64,000 nucleotides of DNA, from assembly GCA_046199005.1 (NCBI GenBank), contig CP176050.1, positions 1,426,001-1,490,000 of the forward strand, read 5' to 3'. The stretch comes from Ascidiimonas sp046199005. Lineage in GTDB: Bacteria > Bacteroidota > Bacteroidia > Flavobacteriales > Flavobacteriaceae. A program made the translations under genes and the position numbers. This document shows, piece after piece, positions 42,382-50,491 of the stretch. The stretch's first letter is position 1. The number at the start of each line of letters is the position of its first letter. The notes beneath the pieces were generated by a model that did no database searches, was not told where the DNA came from, and worked only from the letters and a program-made list of their open reading frames with translations.

Positions 42382-42522
42382 GACTGTTATTTAGAGTTTA
42401 GTAAGCTAAAATTACGGAAATATTTAGGAGTATATTAGTTCTATTTAAAAAAGAAATAATCTTTAAGATTTACAGCTCTGGTCTTTTTTGCATATGAATT
42501 ACCTTTACAAAAATGAATTTTT

Positions 42523-43896
42523 ATGCATCGAATAGACATAGGTCTTATCGAAATGACGCTTGATGTTATGAAGTATGCGATAAACCGAATTACAGATCGC
42601 AATCCGGAACTGGGAAAACCAAAAAAGGAGTCAGAACTAAAAGCTTTAGTAGGAGATACAGTTACGAATAGTGGAATAGGAGGTGAGAAGGCGTTCGAAC
42701 TTTTTAAAGAAGTATTTGCAAAGGCGACTGTGCCGATAGACCACCCCAGACATCTCGCATTTGTACCCGCAGCACCGACAAGAGCTGCTGTTATGTTTGA
42801 TCTGGTTACTTCTGCATCGAGCGTTCATGGGGCCTATTGGATGGAGGGCGCCGGCGCCATTTTCTGCGAAAATGAAGCCATGCAATGGCTTGTATCCCTT
42901 ACAGGGCTACCCGCCGGCGCCTTTGGCGTGTTTACTAGTGGAGGAACCGCTGCCAATCTTTCAGCATTGGTAACAGCCCGGGAAGCATGGCGAACTTACC
43001 CCGGAAATAAAAATCAAAAAGGAATCATCCTGACAAGTAGTGGTGCACATTCTTCCATTAAAGCTATGGCGAAGGTTATGGATGTAGAAGTAATTTTGGT
43101 GGAGACAGAAGATCAATTAACAGGTGCCCAATTAAAGAAAAAGATCAAATCACTCCACCCCGATGATCGTCAGCGACTCTTTGCAGTAGTGGCTACAGGT
43201 GGTACAACAAATGCAGGCATCATAGATGATCTTTCAGGAATAGCTTCCGTTTGTGATTTTGAAAATCTTTGGTTTCACGTAGACGCTGCCTATGGTGGCG
43301 GAGCTCTTGTAGCCGACTCTGTACGCCATCTATTTCGGGGTATCGAAAAAGCCGATAGTGTAACGATAGATCCTCATAAATGGTTGTTTTCCCCTTATGA
43401 TTGCGGTGCAGTTATATACAGACAACCCGATTTGGCAAAACAAGCTCACGCTCAGGAGGGCTCGTATCTTGATATCTTTAAGGACGAAGGTGCACAAGGT
43501 TTCAATCCCTCAGATTATCAAATACAACTTACCCGAAGAGTTCGGGGGCTTCCGCTCTGGTTTTCACTGGCAATGCATGGGACAGATAAATACAAATGGG
43601 CAGTAGAACGCGGAATCAGTTTAGCGATCAAAGCTGGAGAACTTATTAAACAACGACCGGAAATTGTGGAGTTGGTTCGCGATCCGGCGCTTTCTTGTGT
43701 ACTCTTCAGGAGAAAGGGATGGATTCCGGAAGATTACCGCAACTGGACTTACGAGAATCACCGCAAGGGTTTTGCTCTGGTGACTCCTACAAAATGGAAA
43801 CAAGGCGGAACTTACGAAACCGTAGCTCGTTTTTGCTTTATCAACCCTGATACTTCCGAAGACGATATAATTTCCATCTTAGATAGTATGAATTGA
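42523..43896 (+). CDS. PLP-dependent group II decarboxylase (aromatic amino acid decarboxylase-like)
   Basis: 457 residues. The PLP lysine is Lys286 in TIDPHKWLFSPYD. Upstream, GVFTSGGTAANLSAL (about 141-155) holds the phosphate of PLP and HVDAAYGG (about 249-256) has the Asp that pairs with its ring nitrogen. The family contains L-DOPA, tyrosine, tryptophan and glutamate/aspartate decarboxylases; substrate cannot be assigned. The PHPRHLAF-type segment of the family is seen here as IDHPRHLAFVPAAPT (about 77-91). Confidence 0.9.
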   Translation: MHRIDIGLIEMTLDVMKYAINRITDRNPELGKPKKESELKALVGDTVTNSGIGGEKAFELFKEVFAKATVPIDHPRHLAFVPAAPTRAAVMFDLVTSASSVHGAYWMEGAGAIFCENEAMQWLVSLTGLPAGAFGVFTSGGTAANLSALVTAREAWRTYPGNKNQKGIILTSSGAHSSIKAMAKVMDVEVILVETEDQLTGAQLKKKIKSLHPDDRQRLFAVVATGGTTNAGIIDDLSGIASVCDFENLWFHVDAAYGGGALVADSVRHLFRGIEKADSVTIDPHKWLFSPYDCGAVIYRQPDLAKQAHAQEGSYLDIFKDEGAQGFNPSDYQIQLTRRVRGLPLWFSLAMHGTDKYKWAVERGISLAIKAGELIKQRPEIVELVRDPALSCVLFRRKGWIPEDYRNWTYENHRKGFALVTPTKWKQGGTYETVARFCFINPDTSEDDIISILDSMN

Positions 43897-43902
43897 TAGC
43901 TA

Positions 43903-44661
43903 CTAGTAGCGTTTCGGCTTAACAAACTTTTGTTGTAAAAATTGACCAGCGGTTTGATTGAAGAGTTCGGGGTTGGCCACAGGCATTCCATGAGTTTGTC
44001 CTGGCAAGATTGCAAGATGCGCATTAGGAATACTTTGAAATATACTAACGGTATGAGTGTCTTGTATGACATCATGATCACCGGCCATGATGAGTGATGG
44101 TGAGGTGATTTGAGCGAGGTCTTCAAAAGTAAGCCTCGGATAATAGGCCAATAATTTGTAAAGCTTGAGGATCATCTTGTTATCCGGATCATTTTGAGCT
44201 TTTAGTCGTTCGTATTCTGCTTTGTGCGATGCTAGTCGGTCGGGAAACAATCCTTCGGGATGAATATTTGATCCCATAGTGACCAATTTACGTACCTTAT
44301 CTGGATAGCGTAGCGCCATGATAATTCCTATGATGCCACCGTCGCTCCATCCCACAATATGAGCGGAAGGAATTTTCAATAATTCCATGAATTTTGCAAT
44401 ATCAGCCGCTTGTAGTTCATAAGTAAGTTCTTCGTCGGTATCGGTCGAACGCCCCCTCCCACGACAGTCCATAACAATCACTTTATAGTTCTTTTCGAAA
44501 TAGGGAATTTGAAACCGAAAAGCATCAATAGACTGTCCGGTTCCGTGAATAAGAAGCAATGGTTCACCATCTCCATAGATTTCATAATACATACGAATTC
44601 CATTAAGTGACAGGAACCCTCCTAAATGATCATTTTTCCCATACATATCCTTCGCAGACAT
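43903..44661 (-). CDS. Alpha/beta hydrolase
   Basis: 252 residues from ATG 44661 (a GTG one codon earlier is also possible). Oxyanion loop LLIHGTGQS, nucleophile elbow GWSDGG (Ser), acid in AGDHDVI and His in GQTHGMP. Substrate unknown. Its ATG shares a base with the TGA of the 65-residue gene (TGATG), so the two are coupled. Convergent with the decarboxylase, with 6 bases between stop codons. Confidence 0.85.
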   Translation of the reverse strand: MSAKDMYGKNDHLGGFLSLNGIRMYYEIYGDGEPLLLIHGTGQSIDAFRFQIPYFEKNYKVIVMDCRGRGRSTDTDEELTYELQAADIAKFMELLKIPSAHIVGWSDGGIIGIIMALRYPDKVRKLVTMGSNIHPEGLFPDRLASHKAEYERLKAQNDPDNKMILKLYKLLAYYPRLTFEDLAQITSPSLIMAGDHDVIQDTHTVSIFQSIPNAHLAILPGQTHGMPVANPELFNQTAGQFLQQKFVKPKRY

Positions 44662-44858
44662 CACTTTTTAGGTATAGACTTCTTTCTTTTTAATAAATAA
44701 AACATAAGACATGCCAGAAGCAAAGGGCCAATAGCACTAAAAAGAGAGAAAGAATCTTCTTCCGAAGTAAAATAATGATGGAACCACCATGCCGATAGCC
44801 CTAAAAAAATAAATGCGAGAAGGATAAGTACAAAGGATTTATACATGGTAAACTTCAT
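44661..44858 (-). CDS. Small two-helix membrane protein
   Basis: 65 residues, two hydrophobic helices (about 7-27 and 39-56) joined by a short acidic loop (SEEDSF), with a basic tail (RKKKS..KK). I do not recognise a family. It lies between the 45-residue Gly-Gly peptide gene (9 bases upstream) and the hydrolase (coupled), forming a three-gene mini-operon. Confidence 0.55.
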   Translation of the reverse strand: MKFTMYKSFVLILLAFIFLGLSAWWFHHYFTSEEDSFSLFSAIGPLLLACLMFYLLKRKKSIPKK

Positions 44859-44867
44859 TAGTCTTCA

Positions 44868-45005
44868 TTACATAGCTCCGGAGTAGAACCCGGTTAATGG
44901 TCTGGTATGGCTTGTTTTAGGTTTTGTATCTTCTGCACCACCTACAATTTTATTTTTATGCTCTTTTACAAGGGCTCTGGCAGAAAATTTTACTAAAGTA
45001 TTCAT
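44868..45005 (-). CDS. 45-residue peptide with Gly-Gly motif
   Basis: A 46-codon ORF from ATG 45005 to TAA 44868. It encodes a basic N-terminal half ending KNKIVGGAED, then a 22-residue tail rich in Thr, Lys and Pro finishing GFYSGAM. The VGG at 21-23 resembles the cleavage site of double-glycine leader peptides, leaving a 22-residue product without Cys. A near-consensus -7 element (TATCTTTA) lies about 30 bases upstream. No peptidase-exporter is in view, so a secreted-peptide role is only a possibility. Confidence 0.45.
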   Translation of the reverse strand: MNTLVKFSARALVKEHKNKIVGGAEDTKPKTSHTRPLTGFYSGAM

Positions 45006-45041
45006 ATTAATTTGTTTTAAGTTTCGACTAAAGATAGTACT

Positions 45042-45551
45042 TTATTTTCGATGGTTTATTTCAAATTTTAAATCGGTACATTGGTCAACTTCATTCCAAA
45101 ATTCTTTTACAAAGCGCATGTATTTAGACAGAATATGAACGGACGCTTCATTTCTTTTATCTACATAAGCTACCAAAATATCAACTTTATGGATTCTAAA
45201 CGCATAATTGATAAGACCGGCAGTAATCTCACTTCCATACCCATTACCCCATTTGCTTTCCAGTAATCGATAACCAATTTCCCACTCTGCTTTATCATTT
45301 TTTAACAAGGCTACCGTTCCTACGAAACCACCTGGTTTTGTGGTTACCGCCCACACATTAAATTCATTTTCAGGGGTTGGGTACGCGCTTAAAACCTTTT
45401 CAAGATCTTTTCGATTTTCCTCCAAATTCATCGGGGGAGTCCCTACATATCGCATTACATTCACATTTCCCTGCATCTCGTGAAAAGGAGCAAGATCATC
45501 TGTGGTTAGTTCTCGTACTAATAAACGTTTTGTTTTAAAAATGGGTTCCAC
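45042..45551 (-). CDS. GNAT family N-acetyltransferase (RimJ/RimL-like)
   Basis: 169 residues. Starts TKRLLVRELTTDDL, with the acetyl-CoA-binding motif A seen as WEIGYRLLESKWGNGYGSE (about 90-108) and the later VDKRNEASVHIL (about 130-141). It acetylates an amino group of a protein or small molecule with acetyl-CoA; the Acetyltransf_3 subgroup includes ribosomal-protein acetylases and many of unknown target. Confidence 0.87.
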   Translation of the reverse strand: MEPIFKTKRLLVRELTTDDLAPFHEMQGNVNVMRYVGTPPMNLEENRKDLEKVLSAYPTPENEFNVWAVTTKPGGFVGTVALLKNDKAEWEIGYRLLESKWGNGYGSEITAGLINYAFRIHKVDILVAYVDKRNEASVHILSKYMRFVKEFWNEVDQCTDLKFEINHRK

Positions 45552-45672
45552 CTGGTAATATTGTTTAGATCACAAAATAAATAATTCTTTTGCAGTTCTA
45601 ATATTTTTTCAAATGGCAGTAGCGCAATTATAATCTTTTTCCGAACTTTCAACCTTACTAAAAAGCATTTGA

Positions 45673-46536
45673 ATGCATCGCGTAAAACTTATTGAATGTC
45701 CCAGGGATGCAATGCAGGGGATTAAAGATTTTATTCCTACCGAAGAAAAGGTACATTACATTCAGTCTTTATTAAGAGTGGGATTCGATACTATTGATTT
45801 TGGCAGTTTTGTGTCTCCAAAAGCCATTCCTCAAATGGCAGATACTGCCGCCGTGCTGGATAAGCTTGATCTGAGTACTACCAAGAGCAAACTATTGGCC
45901 ATCATTGCGAACGTACGCGGGGCAGAAGATGCAGTGCAACATGAACAAATTGATTACCTGGGATATCCATTTTCGATCTCTGAGAATTTTCAAATGCGAA
46001 ATACGCACAAAACCATTGCGCAAAGTGTGGAGGTCTTAAAGGAGATTCTTGAGCTGGCAGATCAACATCACAAAAAGGTAGTTGCTTATCTGTCGATGGG
46101 TTTTGGAAATCCGTATGGAGATCCCTGGGATGTAGCGATCGTAGGAGAGTGGACAGAAAAACTGGCTGCCATGGGGGTGACCATTTTATCACTGTCCGAT
46201 ACCATTGGAAGCTCTACACCATCAATAATAGATTACTTATTTTCCAATCTTATTCCTGCGTATCCTCATATTGAATTTGGTGCCCATTTACATACTACAC
46301 CTACGAGCTGGCACGAGAAGATTGATGCAGCGTACCAGGCGGGATGCAGAAGATTTGACGGTGCAATACAAGGTTTTGGCGGTTGTCCGATGGCTAAAGA
46401 CGAACTCACCGGAAACATGCCCACAGAAAAAGTATTTTCGTATTTAACCACAGCGAAAGCAGATCATGGCTTAAGCGCAATGAGTTTTGAAAGTGCGTAT
46501 AATGAAGCTACAAAGATCTTCACGAAATATCACTAA
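45673..46536 (+). CDS. Hydroxymethylglutaryl-CoA lyase-like protein
   Basis: 287 residues, DRE-TIM metallolyase barrel. Starts VKLIECPRDAMQG, a variant of the usual E-x-(G/P)-R-D-x-x-Q pattern. Metal-binding HLHTT (about 205-209) and the HMG-CoA lyase signature GFGGCPMA with Cys238 are present. It cleaves HMG-CoA to acetoacetate and acetyl-CoA in leucine catabolism, or a related substrate. No other leucine-degradation genes adjoin. Confidence 0.88.
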   Translation: MHRVKLIECPRDAMQGIKDFIPTEEKVHYIQSLLRVGFDTIDFGSFVSPKAIPQMADTAAVLDKLDLSTTKSKLLAIIANVRGAEDAVQHEQIDYLGYPFSISENFQMRNTHKTIAQSVEVLKEILELADQHHKKVVAYLSMGFGNPYGDPWDVAIVGEWTEKLAAMGVTILSLSDTIGSSTPSIIDYLFSNLIPAYPHIEFGAHLHTTPTSWHEKIDAAYQAGCRRFDGAIQGFGGCPMAKDELTGNMPTEKVFSYLTTAKADHGLSAMSFESAYNEATKIFTKYH

Positions 46537-46614
46537 AAGAGCAGTTACTAGGACGTAAAGAAAGGTGTTAATACTTAATTTTTAACTTCTTGTTTAAATT
46601 TAGTCTAAATAACC

Positions 46615-46645
46615 TTTGTGGTTCAAAAAAGTCAATTTATATTTG
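46615..46645 (+). promoter_or_regulatory. Consensus promoter of the DUF4856-imelysin-HTTM-TonB operon
   Basis: TTTG (46615-46618), spacer of exactly 19, TATATTTG (46638-46645). Transcription should begin near 46652, about 33 bases before the ATG. No Fur-box-like palindrome was recognised here. Confidence 0.8.
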
Positions 46646-46684
46646 CTACCGTAATTATTTATTATCAGTCTAAATAAAAATAAA

Positions 46685-47890
46685 ATGACTTTTAGAAAAT
46701 TTTTGACGGTTTGGATTCTTGCATTTACAGTCTTTGCATGCTCTTCTGATGATGATGGTGGAGCAAACAATATAACTGCACCAGCCTCATATGAGTTCGA
46801 TAGAAATGGTAGCACAACAGTAAGCTTTTCCGGGCAGACGACCCGTATTCAAATGGGAGAAGAAATGAATACTTCATTACTTGATTTTTCTTCGACAACT
46901 GACCTTCTTCTTAATATGTATGCAAACGAAAACGAACCTTTTCAGAACGGAGCGCTAAACACCTCTGATAAAAGCATAAGAAGTAAAACTGCAGCTAGTA
47001 GAGATTACTTCAGCACAAATAGTGCGGTAAGCACACAGGTAAAGGCCGATTTAGCTTCATTTCTCGAGAAACAGGTTACAGAGGTATTGGCGAATCAGAA
47101 CACCAACGCTTCTCCAGGAGTTGCGGGACAAATAGCCGATGGCAGCAGCGTACGATATGTAGATCCTAAAGGACTTGAATACAATCAGTTATTTATCAAA
47201 AGCCTCATAGGTGCTTTGATGACAGATCAGATGCTGAATAATTATTTGAGTCCGTCTGTCTTGGATGAAGGAACAAATGTGGCTGATAATGATGCTGAAA
47301 CATTGGCTTCTGGTAAAAATTATACTACCATGGAGCACAAATGGGATGAAGCGTATGGCTACGCCTACGGTCTTTCGACAGATCCGGCGAATCCTAATGC
47401 TACTTTGGGAGAAGATAGTTTTTTAAATAAATATATAGGTCGGGTTGAAAATGATGCAGACTTTACAGGTATTGCTCAGGATATCTTTGAAGCCTTCAAG
47501 TTAGGTCGTGCCGCTATAGTTGCTAAAAATTATACGGTAAGAGACCAGCAAGCGGCTATTATTAGAGAAAAAATATCGGAAATCATTGGTATTAGAGCTG
47601 TTTACTATTTGCAACAGAGTAAGTTGGCCATAAGTACTGAACCAGCAGATTTCGGAGCAGCCTTTCACGACCTTTCTGAAGGCTACGGATTTATTTACAG
47701 TTTGCAGTTTACCCGTAACCCTAACTCCGACCAACCTTATTTTACACGAGCAGAAGTCGAAGGTTTTCTACAGGATTTGATGGACGATGGTGAAAACGGA
47801 TTATGGGATGTTCAGGTGAGTACTTTAGATGCAATATCTAGCGCCATTGCAGAAAGATTTAATTTTTCTCTGGAACAAGCGGCGAACTAA
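46685..47890 (+). CDS. DUF4856 lipoprotein (imelysin-operon partner)
   Basis: 401 residues. Lipoprotein signal to Cys19, then an Asp-rich linker (SSDDDGG). Matches DUF4856 with the early YEFDRNGSTTVSFSGQ and the helical body. I note an internal pseudo-repeat: H218-KWD-E222-A-YG-YAYGL and H328-DLS-E332-G-YG-FIYSL share the form HxxxExYG(Y/F)xYxL. The duplicated His/Glu helices look like a metal site. First gene of the operon that also encodes imelysin, HTTM and a TonB receptor. Confidence 0.85.
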   Translation: MTFRKFLTVWILAFTVFACSSDDDGGANNITAPASYEFDRNGSTTVSFSGQTTRIQMGEEMNTSLLDFSSTTDLLLNMYANENEPFQNGALNTSDKSIRSKTAASRDYFSTNSAVSTQVKADLASFLEKQVTEVLANQNTNASPGVAGQIADGSSVRYVDPKGLEYNQLFIKSLIGALMTDQMLNNYLSPSVLDEGTNVADNDAETLASGKNYTTMEHKWDEAYGYAYGLSTDPANPNATLGEDSFLNKYIGRVENDADFTGIAQDIFEAFKLGRAAIVAKNYTVRDQQAAIIREKISEIIGIRAVYYLQQSKLAISTEPADFGAAFHDLSEGYGFIYSLQFTRNPNSDQPYFTRAEVEGFLQDLMDDGENGLWDVQVSTLDAISSAIAERFNFSLEQAAN

Positions 47891-47994
47891 TAAATTACAG
47901 AAACCGAGGTTTATATAATGTTCATAAAACAAGACAAATTCCGTTGTAAGAGCCTCTAAGAATAACTATTTTTGCACACCGAAAAAGAAATAAA

Positions 47995-49125
47995 ATGAAG
48001 AAATATATTAGTTTAATTTTAAGCAGTTTAACCTTGGTGGTTCTGGTTGCTTGTTCCTCAGATAGTAATGATGATGGGCCTACTGAACCGTCAAATTTTG
48101 ACAGAGGTGTCATGCTGGAGAACTGGGCAGATAATATTATAGTACCTGCTTATCAAAACTTTAGTAATGAGGTTACTTCCTTAAAAGCAGCAGTAAGCGA
48201 CTTTAAAGATGCACCTTCAGAAAATTCGTTGAATGTGCTACGCGCACAGTTTACAGCTACTTACACTGCTTGGCAGACCGTGTCTATGTTCGAAATAGGT
48301 CCTGCTGAGCAAATAAATTTAAGATTAAGTGTAAATACGTATCCTACAGACGCTGCAGAAATCGAAAGTAATATTTCAAGTGGTACCTACGATTTAGCAT
48401 TGATATCAAATCGCAATGCAAAAGGTTTTCCGGCATTAGATTATTTGCTATACGGTTCTGGCAACACAACCACAGAGATTATTTCTAAATTTTCTTCAGA
48501 TACCAATAGTGCTAATTACAACAATTATCTCTCAGATGTTGTTAATGATATAGAGACATTGACAGCTCAGGTAGTGAATAACTGGACGTCTTCTTATCGT
48601 GATACTTTTGTTTCAAATGACGGTTCTTCTGCCAGTGCTTCTGTAGACCGATTCGTGAACGATTATATATTTTACTTTGAAAAGTTTTTAAGAGCGGGTA
48701 AAATGGGAATCCCCCTAGGTGTTTTCTCTACAGATAAACTTCCGTCACACGTAGAATCTTTCTATAATAAAGAACTTTCAAACGATTTGTTTCTGGAAGG
48801 TTTAAAAGCAACACAGGATTTTTTCAACGGAAAAGCTTTCGAGGACTCGCAACAGGGAGCAAGTCTAAGATCGTATCTGGATGCGCTTCAGGCGCAAAGG
48901 AACAATACAAATTTAAGCAATGTCATAAACAATCAGTTTTCTGCTGCTCGGAGTGCCGTAGAAGGTCTATCAGGGAATTTTCATGAAGAGATTACAGGAG
49001 CAGAAGTACCTACACAGATGTTGCTGGCCTATGATGAGGTTCAAAAAATTGTTCCGTTACTTAAAGTAGACATGGTTTCTGCAATGAGTATAAATATTGA
49101 TTTTCAAGATGCAGACGGGGATTAG
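47995..49125 (+). CDS. Imelysin family lipoprotein
   Basis: 376 residues. Lipobox ends at Cys20 (VLVACSS). Two-bundle helical imelysin fold: the FEIGPAEQIN segment (about 99-108) occupies the place of the GxHxxE site in the GPA-type subgroup, KGFPALDYLLYG follows (about 142-153), and a second bundle runs to the end. Imelysins are iron-, heme- or metal-related surface or periplasmic proteins (related to the EfeO M75 domain). Starts about 100 bases after DUF4856 and ends 4 bases before HTTM. Confidence 0.88.
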   Translation: MKKYISLILSSLTLVVLVACSSDSNDDGPTEPSNFDRGVMLENWADNIIVPAYQNFSNEVTSLKAAVSDFKDAPSENSLNVLRAQFTATYTAWQTVSMFEIGPAEQINLRLSVNTYPTDAAEIESNISSGTYDLALISNRNAKGFPALDYLLYGSGNTTTEIISKFSSDTNSANYNNYLSDVVNDIETLTAQVVNNWTSSYRDTFVSNDGSSASASVDRFVNDYIFYFEKFLRAGKMGIPLGVFSTDKLPSHVESFYNKELSNDLFLEGLKATQDFFNGKAFEDSQQGASLRSYLDALQAQRNNTNLSNVINNQFSAARSAVEGLSGNFHEEITGAEVPTQMLLAYDEVQKIVPLLKVDMVSAMSINIDFQDADGD

Positions 49126-49129
49126 ATGA

Positions 49130-50491
49130 ATGTCAGGTAGTTTTAAAAATTATATAGATTTAAAAGTATCAGCCGCTCCTGTAGCGGCTTTTCGTATTCT
49201 ATTTGGTCTACTTATGGCCGCCAGTATGGTACGATTTTGGAGCAAGGGATGGATCTCTAAATTTTATATAGAACCTAATTTCTTCTTTTCCTATTACGGA
49301 TTTGAATGGGTCAAACCTCTTGGTAATTACACCTATATATTATTCTTTATATGCTTTGTTTCTGCTTTGATGGTAGCTATTGGTTACAAGTACCGTATGG
49401 CTATGATCACCTTTTTTCTGAGCTTTACATACATTGAGTTGATGGATAAAACTACGTATCTAAATCATTATTACGTGGTTTCCTCTTTAAGTTTTTTAAT
49501 GATCTTCATTCCAGCAAACCGCGTTTTTTCAGTTGATGCATTCAGGAATAGCAACACTTGGGATCAAAACCTTCCCAGATGGAATGCCGATGCTCTAAAG
49601 CTTTTTGTGACCATTGTTTATTTTTACGCTGGTCTTGCCAAACTAAATACTGATTGGTTACTGGAAGCACTGCCTCTTAAAATATGGCTTCCTTCCAAAG
49701 CAAGTATTCCGGTTATCGGAGAAATACTTACCAAAGAATGGTGTGCTTATTTCTTTAGTTGGTTCGGAGCGATCTACGATCTTACTATTCCCTTTTTTTT
49801 ATGGTACAAACCAACCAGAATGTATGCGTTTGCTACTGTGGTTGCTTTCCATATACTCACTAAGATTTTATTTCCTATTGGGATGTTTCCATACATTATG
49901 ATCATTGCAACTACCTTGTTTTTTGACGCGAAGTTTCATCATAAATGGCTTAGCTGGATGACTCGTTTCTCCTCAATTAAGAAGTTAACTCCAGACACAA
50001 TCGTAAACCATAAGAGTTTTGCTGGCAGTAAGAAGGTATTGACAGTTTTTAGCATATTTTTTCTTTTTCATATCTTATTCCCATTTCGATACCTTTTATA
50101 TCCAGGAGAATTATTCTGGACAGAACAAGGATACAGGCTTTCCTGGCGGGTGATGTTGATGGAAAAGTCAGGGTATGCTAATTTTAAAGTGGTCAATAAA
50201 GAATCCGGAACTTATTTCTACGTAAACAATAGGGATTTTTTAACTGCATTTCAGGAAAAGCAGATGGCAACCCAACCTGATTTTATGGTGGAATATGCCC
50301 ATTATCTTAAAGATCATTTTGAACAACAAGGGCATAAGAACATTGCCATCTATGTAGATAGTTATGTAAGTCTGAACGGACGAGGAAGTCAGCTTTATAT
50401 TGATCCAGACACAGACCTGACACAGGTTAAAGACGATTGGAAACACAAATATTGGATATTACCATTTGATTATGAAATTAAAGGCATTTAA
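49130..50491 (+). CDS. HTTM domain membrane protein (vitamin-K-dependent carboxylase-like)
   Basis: 453 residues. The HTTM domain (about 12-280) has several transmembrane helices: VAAFRILFGLLM, then MDKTTYLNHYYVVSSLSFLMIFIPAN and LKLFVTIVYFYAGLAKLN, as in bacterial relatives of gamma-glutamyl carboxylase. The C-terminal 170 residues are partly soluble. Bacterial members have no proven vitamin K reaction. It overlaps the TonB receptor gene by 26 bases. Confidence 0.88.
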   Translation: MSGSFKNYIDLKVSAAPVAAFRILFGLLMAASMVRFWSKGWISKFYIEPNFFFSYYGFEWVKPLGNYTYILFFICFVSALMVAIGYKYRMAMITFFLSFTYIELMDKTTYLNHYYVVSSLSFLMIFIPANRVFSVDAFRNSNTWDQNLPRWNADALKLFVTIVYFYAGLAKLNTDWLLEALPLKIWLPSKASIPVIGEILTKEWCAYFFSWFGAIYDLTIPFFLWYKPTRMYAFATVVAFHILTKILFPIGMFPYIMIIATTLFFDAKFHHKWLSWMTRFSSIKKLTPDTIVNHKSFAGSKKVLTVFSIFFLFHILFPFRYLLYPGELFWTEQGYRLSWRVMLMEKSGYANFKVVNKESGTYFYVNNRDFLTAFQEKQMATQPDFMVEYAHYLKDHFEQQGHKNIAIYVDSYVSLNGRGSQLYIDPDTDLTQVKDDWKHKYWILPFDYEIKGI

